24,533 nt of DNA from a virus. A program made the position numbers and the translations under genes. Under the pieces are notes generated by a model, which saw only the letters and a program-made list of their open reading frames with translations, ran no database searches and was not told the DNA's origin. Positions 15,642 through 23,141 of the stretch are shown piece after piece (within the stretch, counting starts at the first letter, position 1; each line of letters starts with the position of its first letter). The DNA is taken from the IMG/VR virus record IMGVR_UViG_3300034061_004303, positions 1 through 24,533 of that record. One strand, 5' to 3'.

Positions 15642-16616
15642 TCACCTCCAGGGGAATGCGCGTCGGCTGAGGAGACGTACGTCGCGGATCTTCTCGGGCT
15701 GAGACGCGTCACGCTCGGATGCATGAAGTTGGAAGCGGGAGAAGAGCTCGTCGCGCACCGCCTTGATGGCGGCGGCCTGCTCGATGCTCTCCTCTTTCAG
15801 GAGGCACTTGATGGCGCTGTCCTTCACCACCCACTCGTCCCAGCCCGCGCGCCCATCGACGCGGTCTGTACCGACGAGCATCTTGTAGGGGGCCGGGTAG
15901 TACCACACGCGGTAGGTGCCGCTGATCATCGGGGCGATGCTGAGCTTCTCACGGCCGTTCCAGGTGTAGACCCGGTAGAGCGGGAGCGAGGAGAATCCGG
16001 GGCCGTAGTACTCGTTCGCCTGCCGTAGGATGTTCTGCTGATCCCACTGGTAGCGGCGCAGCGGGTTCCAGAACGTCGTGCTGCCGGCTGACGAATCCGA
16101 GGCCCAGACGCCTTTGCACTTGTAGAAGTCCGAGTCGATCTTGACCGTCGCGAACGCTGTGGTGTTGGCGCCCTGCGCAACGACCAGGATCGTATCGTCG
16201 GACGTCAAGTTCATCGACGTGTAGTTGATGCCGGCGCTCGTGATCGTCATCGACGTGATGAGCCCAGCGGAAGCAACGATGTCCACCGTCGCCGTCCCGT
16301 TCGTGCCTTGCACGAGGAGCGCAGTGCCGGTCGTGTAGCCGGCGCCAGTCGTGAACGATGCGATGGTCCGCACGAGGCCCGTCCGGCCGTCGTTGAGAAT
16401 GTCAAACTCTCCTGCGCTGCTGGCGAGACTCGAGGGGAGGTCGACATAGCGCAGGAGGTATTCCTGGTCGAAGAGGACGATCCGGTCGTAGAGCTCGGCC
16501 CACGACTGGTTGATGTAGGCTTGAACCTCCGCGGACGTCACGAACTGCGAGTTCACCATGTCGGATTCACGCCGCACGGCCAGTTCGAGCTCAGCGAGCG
16601 TCCGGGAGTATGCCAT
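15642..16616 (-). CDS. Head-tail connector/adaptor-like protein with inserted beta module (324 aa)
   Basis: Residues 1-60 (RTLAELELAVRRESDMVNS, then TSAEVQAYINQSWAELYDRI) match the N-terminal helical pattern of podovirus head-tail adaptor proteins such as P22 gp4 or T7 gp11-like relatives. Conserved-looking D-F-Y-K..G-V-W (163-171) and G-T-Y-R-V-W-Y-Y-P-A-P (233-243) belong to the same pattern, followed by a C-terminal helical region. Residues about 88-160 are different: Gly/Thr/Ser/Ile-rich beta repeats with GAGYTTGTA and SAGINYTS, which look like an inserted module. The start at 16616 has GAGGA seven bases upstream. It lies between capsid and hub genes, as expected for an adaptor joining portal and tail. 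Confidence 0.7.
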   Translation of the reverse strand: MAYSRTLAELELAVRRESDMVNSQFVTSAEVQAYINQSWAELYDRIVLFDQEYLLRYVDLPSSLASSAGEFDILNDGRTGLVRTIASFTTGAGYTTGTALLVQGTNGTATVDIVASAGLITSMTITSAGINYTSMNLTSDDTILVVAQGANTTAFATVKIDSDFYKCKGVWASDSSAGSTTFWNPLRRYQWDQQNILRQANEYYGPGFSSLPLYRVYTWNGREKLSIAPMISGTYRVWYYPAPYKMLVGTDRVDGRAGWDEWVVKDSAIKCLLKEESIEQAAAIKAVRDELFSRFQLHASERDASQPEKIRDVRLLSRRAFPWR

Positions 16617-16619
16617 CTG

Positions 16620-16871
16620 TCAGTCCTCTTCCTCGTATCCACAGGACTTCACGGCGTCCTTGAAGAGCGCCGCAGCCTTGTCCCACTTGCCCTTGGCTTT
16701 CGCCTCTTCGTAGGCCTGGAGCACGGAGCCGAGCTCCGCGTCCATGCCCATCTCTTCGCCCTCGCCCTCGTCGTCGGAAGCGAGGGAAGGGGAGGAGCCG
16801 CGCTCCTTCCCCATCCCAGGCTTCTTCTTGCCGATGGCGATCATGAGGGCCATGCCGCCCTTGCCCTTCAT
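16620..16871 (-). CDS. Small acidic protein, hypothetical (83 aa)
   Basis: The 83-residue protein has a basic Met/Gly/Lys-rich start (MKGKGGMALMIAIGKKKPGM), a Ser/Asp/Glu-rich acidic middle (DDEGEGEEMGMD, about 33-44), and a helical C-terminal half (VLQAYEEAKAKGKWDKAAALF) ending EEED. The ATG overlaps the upstream stop as TGATG and no strong SD is seen. I recall small helical proteins with this layout between capsid and connector genes of other phages, but I have no name or function for them. It could be a head-completion accessory protein. Confidence 0.55.
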   Translation of the reverse strand: MKGKGGMALMIAIGKKKPGMGKERGSSPSLASDDEGEGEEMGMDAELGSVLQAYEEAKAKGKWDKAAALFKDAVKSCGYEEED

Positions 16872-17260
16872 CAGGCCGGCACCGAGCTAAGGGTGCAGAC
16901 GATGGCGAGCGAAAGCTCGGAGCCGTTCGGCGGATCGCCGGCGCCGCCGTTCTGCGGGTTGACCGTCGAGAACGTCACCGAGCTCGTCGTCGTCGCCGTC
17001 GGGACGATGATGACGTGGTTGCCGGCGGCGTACGGGGTCGCCGTGACGCTGCCAGACACATCGACAATCGTGTAGACGGACGACGCGTTGTCGAGCGTCA
17101 CCGTGTAGACGCCCGCGCTGGCGCGAGCCACGGTCACGCCACGTCCGGCAACGATGCCGGTAACGGCCCCAGCAGCGCCGATGGACACTCGCGTGAACAG
17201 CGTCGCCTGCTGGACGAGGTTGGTCCCCTTCTGGGGGTACAGGTATCGGTTCAGTGCCAT
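16871..17260 (-). CDS. Capsid decoration-like beta protein (129 aa)
   Basis: The protein begins MALNRYLYPQKGTNLVQQ. It contains V-S-I-G-A-A-G-A-V-T-G then G-R-G-V-T-V-A-R-A-S-A-G-V-Y-T-V-T-L-D (about 26-57), a beta pattern seen in small phage proteins encoded next to the major capsid protein. The remainder alternates hydrophobic and Thr/Ser residues. The gene follows the capsid gene after 27 bases and has AAAGGAG upstream of the ATG. Location and fold pattern suggest a capsid decoration or head fibre protein displayed on the shell. No binding partner can be deduced from sequence. Confidence 0.6.
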   Translation of the reverse strand: MALNRYLYPQKGTNLVQQATLFTRVSIGAAGAVTGIVAGRGVTVARASAGVYTVTLDNASSVYTIVDVSGSVTATPYAAGNHVIIVPTATTTSSVTFSTVNPQNGGAGDPPNGSELSLAIVCTLSSVPA

Positions 17261-17287
17261 GATTCGGCTCCTTTCTCAGGCCCCGGA

Positions 17288-18640
17288 TCAGGTGCCGAAG
17301 CCGGTGATGACGATGTTCGCACCGGGGTTGTTGCAGATGAACTGACCGTAGTGGCCGAAGCGAACCTCGTACTGGTCGGCGTCGATCACGCGGAGGTAGT
17401 CGTTGTTGTCGTAGTCCAGCATCTGCGGCGCCGGGCCGAGCGTGCTCAGCTCCCACGAGGAGAGCTGCATCATGAAGGCCTTGTTGCGCGGGCAGAACGG
17501 ATCGCTGATGATCTTCATCGGACCGTTCATGCCGTCGTACTCGATGGCCTTGAACGAGATGCCCGCCACGTTCGACTGGACGCGGTCGTAGACGATGTCC
17601 GAGCCGAGCGCCTTCTTGAGGTTCTGAAGGTCGAGCGGGTTGATGAGGATCGTGTCAGGGTAGCCGACGCCCTGCACCGCGACGCGCGCCTCGGCCTCCA
17701 TGAGGGCCTCGTTCATCGGGAGACCGGTCGCCGTAAGGCGCTGGCCAGCGAGACGAACCGGGTCCGCCGAGCGGTCGAGGCCCCAGAACGGGGTCGCCGT
17801 CACCGAGGACGGGATCCACGCCTGAATGCCGGTCACGACGCCGTTGGCCGAGCCGCTCGACGCGACGCCGACACCGCTCGTCTGGAGGTAGTCACCCGCG
17901 CGGACGATGCTGTCGCCAGCCGCGATGGTGCCCGCAGTGACGGTGCCCGCAGTGACGGGGGAGCCATTGGTGAAGCCCTGGACCTGAATGACGCCCGACT
18001 GGCGGTTGATGCCAACGACGTACGCACCGTCGCCGTTCGCGTTGTCGACCGCCGCGCCGGCGCCGCCGAAGTCGTGCTGAGCGGCAGCGAGCCAGAACTG
18101 CACCTTCATGCCGAGGTTGAAGTAGACCGCGTCCGCCGGGGTCGCGAGCGTGAACGTGAGAACGCCAGCGACGACCGCCGGGGAGGGGCTCGCCGCGATG
18201 ACGCCACGGACGCCCGTGCCGTCGCCGAAGAGCTGGAACTCAAGGTCCGCCATCTCGTTCTTCGAGATGCCGTCCGTCTCGTTGTTCCAGAGGTCGACGA
18301 GCGCGCCGCTCGTGCGGACCGCCGCCTTCATGGTCTCGCCGTCCATGCGGAGGATGCCGTAGTGGCGCGTGCGGTAGACCTGGAACCGCTTGTAGGTGCC
18401 GCCGCCGCCGTTGGCGCCGTTCTTCGAGACGCCCTGGGCGACGGAGAAGCTCGACGAGGAGCCCTGCGGACGCTCGTTCTGGAGCGCCACGACCTTGAAC
18501 TCACCGTCGAAGTTCGTCGTCTTCTTGACGAGCGAGAGGAGCGGGAAGTCCTTGTAGAGCGCCTGCGGAAGGGCGCCGTCCGGGTACTTGATCTTGAGGA
18601 TCGACTGAACGGCTGCGAACGTCGGGTTGGTGTACGGCAT
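17288..18640 (-). CDS. Major capsid protein (450 aa)
   Basis: This is the likely main shell protein. It starts MPYTNPTFAAVQSILKIKYP and contains L-P-Q-A-L-Y-K-D-F-P-L-L (24-35), Y-G-I-L-R-M-D-G-E-T (94-103) and W-N-N-E-T-D-G (118-124). A Gly/Ala/Val-rich beta insertion occupies about 150-270, like the extra domain of P22-type coat proteins. The C-terminal part (LINPLDLQNLKKALGSD, FGHYGQFICNNPG) fits the P-domain/A-domain region of HK97-fold proteins. The preceding gene is scaffold-like and the following one decoration-like. AGGAG at 18650-18654, nine bases upstream, overlaps the scaffold stop. A 15-bp in-frame duplication is present at residues 229-238. The fold is inferred by pattern and synteny. 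Confidence 0.85.
   Translation of the reverse strand: MPYTNPTFAAVQSILKIKYPDGALPQALYKDFPLLSLVKKTTNFDGEFKVVALQNERPQGSSSSFSVAQGVSKNGANGGGGTYKRFQVYRTRHYGILRMDGETMKAAVRTSGALVDLWNNETDGISKNEMADLEFQLFGDGTGVRGVIAASPSPAVVAGVLTFTLATPADAVYFNLGMKVQFWLAAAQHDFGGAGAAVDNANGDGAYVVGINRQSGVIQVQGFTNGSPVTAGTVTAGTIAAGDSIVRAGDYLQTSGVGVASSGSANGVVTGIQAWIPSSVTATPFWGLDRSADPVRLAGQRLTATGLPMNEALMEAEARVAVQGVGYPDTILINPLDLQNLKKALGSDIVYDRVQSNVAGISFKAIEYDGMNGPMKIISDPFCPRNKAFMMQLSSWELSTLGPAPQMLDYDNNDYLRVIDADQYEVRFGHYGQFICNNPGANIVITGFGT
17927..17956 (-). repeat. Exact 15-bp tandem duplication inside the capsid gene
   Basis: The unit ggtgcccgcagtgac occurs twice in direct succession (17927-17941 and 17942-17956, plus strand). In the capsid protein it encodes V-T-A-G-T twice (residues 229-238), with a third, diverged I-A-A-G-D next. 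The 15-base length keeps the reading frame. It lies in the variable beta insertion, so slippage here would change the length of a loop only. Confidence 0.85.
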
Positions 18641-18649
18641 GACTGATCA

Positions 18650-18654
18650 CTCCT
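18650..18654 (-). promoter_or_regulatory. Ribosome binding site of the major capsid gene
   Basis: AGGAG lies nine bases before the capsid ATG at 18640 and overlaps the stop codon (TAG, 18655-18653) of the scaffold gene. Ribosomes ending the scaffold gene pass over this site, so capsid translation is probably both coupled and independently initiated. Confidence 0.7.
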
Positions 18655-19642
18655 AGTTGGTTGCTGCTTGCTTGGTTTTGTTGACTGCGGCCACGAGGGC
18701 AGCCCGCTGCTCTTCAGCAGAGAGCTGTCCAAACGGCTTGCCAGCAGTCCGCGTTTCGCTGGCAGCCTTGGTCGAGATGGTCTTCGCCGAGCCTGGCTTC
18801 TTGGCCGCAGGCGAAGACACGGCAGCCGGGGCCGCCTTGCCGGAGAGTCGCTCGAGCCGAGCCTTGTACTTGGTCTCGAGGTGGCGGATGACCGCGCGGT
18901 CGTCCGGGGCTTCGCCGTGCTGCTCCTCGTGGAGCTCGGCGATGCGCTGCGCCTCGATCCAGAGCGGCTCTGGGTCGTCCTGGAACATGTTGAAGAGCGT
19001 CGGGTACTCGCGCTCGCTCACCTGCCCGAGGAACTCGCGGCGGGCCTCCTGGAGCATCTGGCGCTGCTGCTGCTCTTCCTTCTGCGCACGCAGCTCCTCG
19101 CGCTCCTTTTGAAGCTCGCGGATCTGCTGCTTGACCTCGTCGATCTCGGAGAACGCGCCGTCGTGGGCCTGGCCTTCGCGCATGCCCGCGTCGATGAGCT
19201 CCTGGAAGTCGAAACCGAACTCCTTGAAGGTCCGCGCGGGGGCGCGGCGGAGCTTGCGGAAGATGTCCTCCACGACCTCCTTGCGCGACATATTGACGCG
19301 ATCGTCGGCCTTCTCGAGCTTCGCTTCGAGTTCGCGCGCGCGAGACTCGGCTTGGCGCACACGGCGCTCGGCAGCCTGACGTACCGCCAGGATCTGGTCG
19401 GCGATGTCTGGCTGGGCTTCATCGGCTTGCTCCTCGGCTTCCTCGGCTGCGGGCTCCTCGCCTTCCTCGCTAGCCTGCGCCTCGGCCTCGATGGGCCGAT
19501 CTTCGGCAGCCTGCGCGTCGCCGGCCTCAAGGACAGGGGTCTCCTCGGCGGAAGCCTCGGGCGCAGCCTCCTCGACAGGATCGGACGTTTTGATGGCAGC
19601 GTTCACCGCTGCCTGCATTCGCGCGTACAGGTCGTCAGACAT
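18653..19642 (-). CDS. Capsid assembly scaffold-like protein (329 aa)
   Basis: Between portal and capsid genes, where a scaffold is expected. Residues about 24-80 are Glu/Ala/Asp-rich and probably disordered. Coiled-coil helices follow at about 80-120 (RQAAERRVRQAESRARELEA) and 165-205 (EVKQQIRELQKEREELRAQK). The C-terminus from about 270 is Lys/Ala/Ser-rich and basic, as in the coat-binding tails of known scaffolds. The ATG lies eight bases inside the end of the portal gene and has a strong GGAGGAA (19650-19656) seven bases upstream. There is no protease motif, so this is not a fused protease-scaffold. Function rests on position and composition. Confidence 0.75.
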   Translation of the reverse strand: MSDDLYARMQAAVNAAIKTSDPVEEAAPEASAEETPVLEAGDAQAAEDRPIEAEAQASEEGEEPAAEEAEEQADEAQPDIADQILAVRQAAERRVRQAESRARELEAKLEKADDRVNMSRKEVVEDIFRKLRRAPARTFKEFGFDFQELIDAGMREGQAHDGAFSEIDEVKQQIRELQKEREELRAQKEEQQQRQMLQEARREFLGQVSEREYPTLFNMFQDDPEPLWIEAQRIAELHEEQHGEAPDDRAVIRHLETKYKARLERLSGKAAPAAVSSPAAKKPGSAKTISTKAASETRTAGKPFGQLSAEEQRAALVAAVNKTKQAATN

Positions 19643-21497
19643 TGGGTGGTTCCTCCATTGGCGGCGCTTCTGGCGCCGGTGCTCCTGCGGGCGGCTGCTG
19701 CGCGGCGGCCTGAGCGGCTTGCTGCTCGGCCTGCATCTGCGCGATGAGCGCCTCGATCTTGTTCAAGTACTCGTTGAGCTCCGCGACGCGGTCCTCGGGG
19801 ACGCCATCGACGCGGGCCTTGTTGTAGTGGCGGCGCGCGCGGTCGTACGCGACGTCGAGCAGCAGGCGCTTGTCGGGGTCCGGGTACGGCTCGCCGCGGA
19901 GGATGAGCGCGCAGGTCTTGTCGACGATGTCGATGTCCGACGTCTCCATGTCGCGCGTGGCGACGATGTCGCCGAGGTCGAGCAAGTGCGCGATCTCGCG
20001 GCGGTCGACGAAGATCTTCCGGTCCACGAGCTCCATGACTTCCTGGAACTTCGCGGCCTTCGACTGGGAGAGCGAGGAGATAGGCTCACAGCGTAGCGTG
20101 TACTCGCGGCGGTCCATCTGGACGTCGGCCCAGTTGATCCGCTCGAGCGCGCCCTGACCTGGAGCCAGGATCTCCACCTGCTCGCCAGCCTCGGACGCCT
20201 CTTCGCAGGCATCGACGATGAGCCAGCCGATGTCGACGTGGAACTGACGCACAGCCTCGTGCGCGACGCGGAACCGCGCGTCTTCCATGTCGTCGTAGAC
20301 GTTGAGGGCACGACCCGACGCCTGCCGCAGGCCCGCCGGGAGGACGCTCTGGGCCGCGAGCTCGCTGATGCCCTGATAGCGCAGCATGTTCTGCGCGATC
20401 ATGTCCTTGTACGCGTACGTGTCCGGGTGGACCGGCTGCGGGTTGAAGACGTCTGGCTTCTGCCCGTTGTACTCGATGATGGTGCCGACATCGTTGTCGA
20501 TCTTCGACTTCCCGAGGGTGCCGGCCTGCACCATGATGTGACTGCCGCCCATGAGCTCGTGAGCGACCTGGATCTTGGACGACAGACGGTCGTACTCGTC
20601 CTGCGCGGCCGCAAGGTCGAGCGCCATCGACGGACCGTAGAAGCCCGAGAGCACCGCGTTGAGGCGGAGGAAGGCAAACCCAAAGTTCGTGTTGCGGGAC
20701 CACGGCGTCGAAACGAGCGTACCCGTCGAGAGCGCGATGGCGCGAAGTCCGTCCGTGGCCTTGGGGCCCGACGCAAGGTGCGTGGCCTCGTAGACCAGGA
20801 TCTGGTCCGAGTACCGTCCGCTGTTCATGTACGTCGAGTCGTCGTCCGCGGGCTTCGGCGCATCGAAGATGGCCTTGCGGCGGTCAGCCTGCGAACCGTA
20901 GAGTCCGGGGCCATCTTCGCCACCGAACGCCTCGAGGACCACAGAGCGGTCCATGTAACAGCGGTGGTAGAGGCAGCGCGGCGTGCCGTACCGAGACTCG
21001 GCCTCGGAGACCAGCAGGTCGAAGATCGGGACGCGTTCAATCTGCACCGAGCCGTCCTGGATGTACACCTTCACGCACGCCGTGCCGAAGACGAGGACGT
21101 CGAGCAGGAGCTGCGGGTAAATCTTGGCGTAGCTCGCGGCGTAGAAGGCGCCGTGCAGGAAGCGGTCAAGGCGCTGCGCGCGGTACCGCTGGAGAAAGTC
21201 GCCGCCAACCGTCAGCGAACTCGGCAGAGGCATCTGCCGCGCAAGTTTCGCCTGCATCGTGTTGATGGCATTGGCCGCGACATTGAACGACACCCGGTCG
21301 TCCCACGCGTTCTTGATCGGCATGCCGAACATGCGGAGATCGGTGCCGTAGACCTCGGCAGCGCGGCTCCACATGCCGCGACGGGTGGCCGCCTCGTTGC
21401 GGATTGAGGTCACAGCGGAGACGACTGCGTCCGCGGGGTCTTCCTCCCGCTCGTGAACGAGCCACCACGCGTCGGTCGTCTCCATGATACCCGGCAT
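19635..21497 (-). CDS. Portal protein (620 aa)
   Basis: This forms the ring at one capsid vertex through which DNA enters, the docking site for the terminase. N-terminal M-E-T-T-D-A-W-W-L-V-H with R-R-G-M-W-S-R-A-A-E-V-Y-G (39-51) and S-F-N-V-A-A-N-A-I-N-T-M-Q-A-K-L (70-85) follow the pattern of portal proteins of podovirus-like phages. F-G-T-A-C-V-K-V-Y (137-145) and V-P-I-F-D-L-L-V-S-E (156-165) belong to the wing/stem region. The C-terminus is Gln/Ala/Pro-rich (about 585-620). The stop overlaps the scaffold start by 8 bases and the gene follows the terminase after 33 bases. Neither the ATG at 21497 nor the alternative at 21485 has a strong SD. Confidence 0.85.
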   Translation of the reverse strand: MPGIMETTDAWWLVHEREEDPADAVVSAVTSIRNEAATRRGMWSRAAEVYGTDLRMFGMPIKNAWDDRVSFNVAANAINTMQAKLARQMPLPSSLTVGGDFLQRYRAQRLDRFLHGAFYAASYAKIYPQLLLDVLVFGTACVKVYIQDGSVQIERVPIFDLLVSEAESRYGTPRCLYHRCYMDRSVVLEAFGGEDGPGLYGSQADRRKAIFDAPKPADDDSTYMNSGRYSDQILVYEATHLASGPKATDGLRAIALSTGTLVSTPWSRNTNFGFAFLRLNAVLSGFYGPSMALDLAAAQDEYDRLSSKIQVAHELMGGSHIMVQAGTLGKSKIDNDVGTIIEYNGQKPDVFNPQPVHPDTYAYKDMIAQNMLRYQGISELAAQSVLPAGLRQASGRALNVYDDMEDARFRVAHEAVRQFHVDIGWLIVDACEEASEAGEQVEILAPGQGALERINWADVQMDRREYTLRCEPISSLSQSKAAKFQEVMELVDRKIFVDRREIAHLLDLGDIVATRDMETSDIDIVDKTCALILRGEPYPDPDKRLLLDVAYDRARRHYNKARVDGVPEDRVAELNEYLNKIEALIAQMQAEQQAAQAAAQQPPAGAPAPEAPPMEEPPNV

Positions 21498-21530
21498 GTC
21501 TGGCCAAGTATCCAGTTTTCCAGTGAGCCC

Positions 21531-23141
21531 TCAAGGACGAAACAAGCGGCCTTTGGCTGCACGGTCATTTTTGCGACGTAACTTCTTTTCCAGGGTGTTC
21601 CAGATCTGCTTCTCCTCCTCCGGCATGCCCTGGTAGTCGTCCTCGAAGGAGCCCTGTGCGCGGCTGAGTGACTCCTCGTGCCAGCGCGTGAGGGCCATGC
21701 AGATGGCGGGGGCGTAGTCGGCGTGACGCCCGTCGTTCGTGCGTGTCAGGTCGATGCTGATGCCGTTCTGCGTGTACCGCTTCACGACGCGCTGCATGTC
21801 CTGGCGCACGAGCGGGTCCGGCGGAAGCTCGACCTCGCCGATCTCGAACATGGTGCGCAGCGTCATGTATCTCTTGCTGCGCTCACCGTTGGTCCAGTGG
21901 TGGGGCACGAGCACGAGCCCGACCTGGAACGCGAGGTCGCGAAGGGCGTCGCCCATGTACTGGTCGCTGTCGAGCACGGTCACCCGGTAGGCCCGGAGGA
22001 TGTGCGAGATCTCCTCAAGCACAGCGAGCGGACGCAGGGGATTCGCAGGGCTTCCGGTCCACTGCTTGGCTAAGCAAATAACTTTTTGCTTACGCCCGGA
22101 GCCCGTGGCGACGACGAGCGTGAACGAGTTGCCGCGCGTTGCGGGGTCGATGGCCGCGGTGTACGTCGCGCCGGGTATGGGCGGGGCGATGATGGGCTCC
22201 TTCCGCGTCGCCGTGTCCAGCATCGCGGTCGTGAAGAGCGCCTCTTCGGGGTCGGCGAAGTCGGCCTCGATGTCGGTGCGGTAGATGCGCGGGTCGCGCT
22301 TGGCGATCTCGAGCTTGTCGGGCGTCCAGATGAGCGGGGCCATGTCGTAGGCCGGCGCTTTGACCACGATGCAGTCGCGGTCCGGCTTTCCCCAGCGTTC
22401 TTTCACGAGATCGTAGAGGAACCCCATCGGAGCCCACGGGGAGCTGATGTAGACGAGTTGCGCGCCCGGCAGGATGCGCAGGAGCACGGCGTCGCGCAGG
22501 TCGTTGACCGAGACAGCGGCGTCGTCCGAGCCCCAGCGCGCCACTTCGTCGAGGATGACGCCCGCGGACCAGCGAGCGACGAGCGACGAGCCAGCTTTGG
22601 AGCTCGCGACGACCTTGATTTCGACCGGACGACCGCTCGGATGGCGGATCATGAGCGTATCGGCGGTCGGCGTCTCCAAAATCAGCTTGGAAAGGATGGG
22701 GGACGCCATCATTCGGCCCACGATGTGGCCGAAGACGACGTCCGCGAGGTCTTTCGACAGCGAGACGATGGAGATACGAGGGATTTCGCCTGGGCCTAGC
22801 CTGGAAAGGTCGGCCCGCTGCGACCAGTGGACTGCCAGCGCCGCGGCCGAGAGGCTTTTCGCGGTACGAATGCCTGAGACGATGGCAAATTCCGCAGGTT
22901 TGACCGGGTCTGGCAGGCGTCCACCAAACGCACGGACGACTGCGGGGTCCTCCGCAAGATCATCCAGAGGGCGACCGTCGGCAACACGAGCAATCGCGCG
23001 CTGCAGAGGGCTAGCAGTAGTAAGACCGAAGCCCAGAGGGCTCGTGAGAAGGCCCTCGAAGTGGACGAGCGACTTCGCTTCGAGCTGCTGCTTGACCGCA
23101 GCCTCGAACGATTCGAGGATCGCATCGGCCTTCTTGCTCAT
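21531..23141 (-). CDS. terL: Terminase large subunit (536 aa)
   Basis: The ATP-driven motor and nuclease that packages phage DNA. The Walker A-like S-G-I-R-T-A-K-S is at 89-96, Walker B V-I-L-D-E at 195-199 with the acidic pair D198/E199, and the coupling motif Y-I-S-S-P at 231-235. The nuclease domain shows A-A-I-D-P-A (D332), V-L-D-S-D-Q (D391/D393) and D-G-R-H-A-D-Y-A-P (D475), the expected acidic metal-binding residues of an RNase H-like fold. Length is typical for the family. The ATG overlaps the upstream stop (ATGA) and follows a weak AAGG. The nuclease part contains an AT-rich inverted repeat at 22071-22092. Confidence is high because all motifs are in order. Confidence 0.95.
   Translation of the reverse strand: MSKKADAILESFEAAVKQQLEAKSLVHFEGLLTSPLGFGLTTASPLQRAIARVADGRPLDDLAEDPAVVRAFGGRLPDPVKPAEFAIVSGIRTAKSLSAAALAVHWSQRADLSRLGPGEIPRISIVSLSKDLADVVFGHIVGRMMASPILSKLILETPTADTLMIRHPSGRPVEIKVVASSKAGSSLVARWSAGVILDEVARWGSDDAAVSVNDLRDAVLLRILPGAQLVYISSPWAPMGFLYDLVKERWGKPDRDCIVVKAPAYDMAPLIWTPDKLEIAKRDPRIYRTDIEADFADPEEALFTTAMLDTATRKEPIIAPPIPGATYTAAIDPATRGNSFTLVVATGSGRKQKVICLAKQWTGSPANPLRPLAVLEEISHILRAYRVTVLDSDQYMGDALRDLAFQVGLVLVPHHWTNGERSKRYMTLRTMFEIGEVELPPDPLVRQDMQRVVKRYTQNGISIDLTRTNDGRHADYAPAICMALTRWHEESLSRAQGSFEDDYQGMPEEEKQIWNTLEKKLRRKNDRAAKGRLFRP
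22071..22092. other. AT-rich perfect 8-bp inverted repeat inside terL
   Basis: Arms taagcaaa (22071-22078) and tttgctta (22085-22092) flank the 6-base loop taactt. Only 5 of the 22 bases are G or C, against roughly two thirds in the surroundings. A competing pair, tgctt (22063-22067) and aagca (22072-22076), makes a second possible hairpin. The minus strand encodes about residues 351-357 of the terminase with AAA, GTT, ATT and TTA codons, unlike the neighbouring GC-ending codons. Function is unknown; a protein binding or packaging-related site is one possibility. Confidence 0.55.

Noticed and set aside
17015-18646. A plus-strand open frame of 543 residues opposite the capsid gene
   Set aside because: Rich in Arg, Asp, Val and Ala with no recognisable motif; the minus-strand frame encodes a clear capsid protein with an SD.
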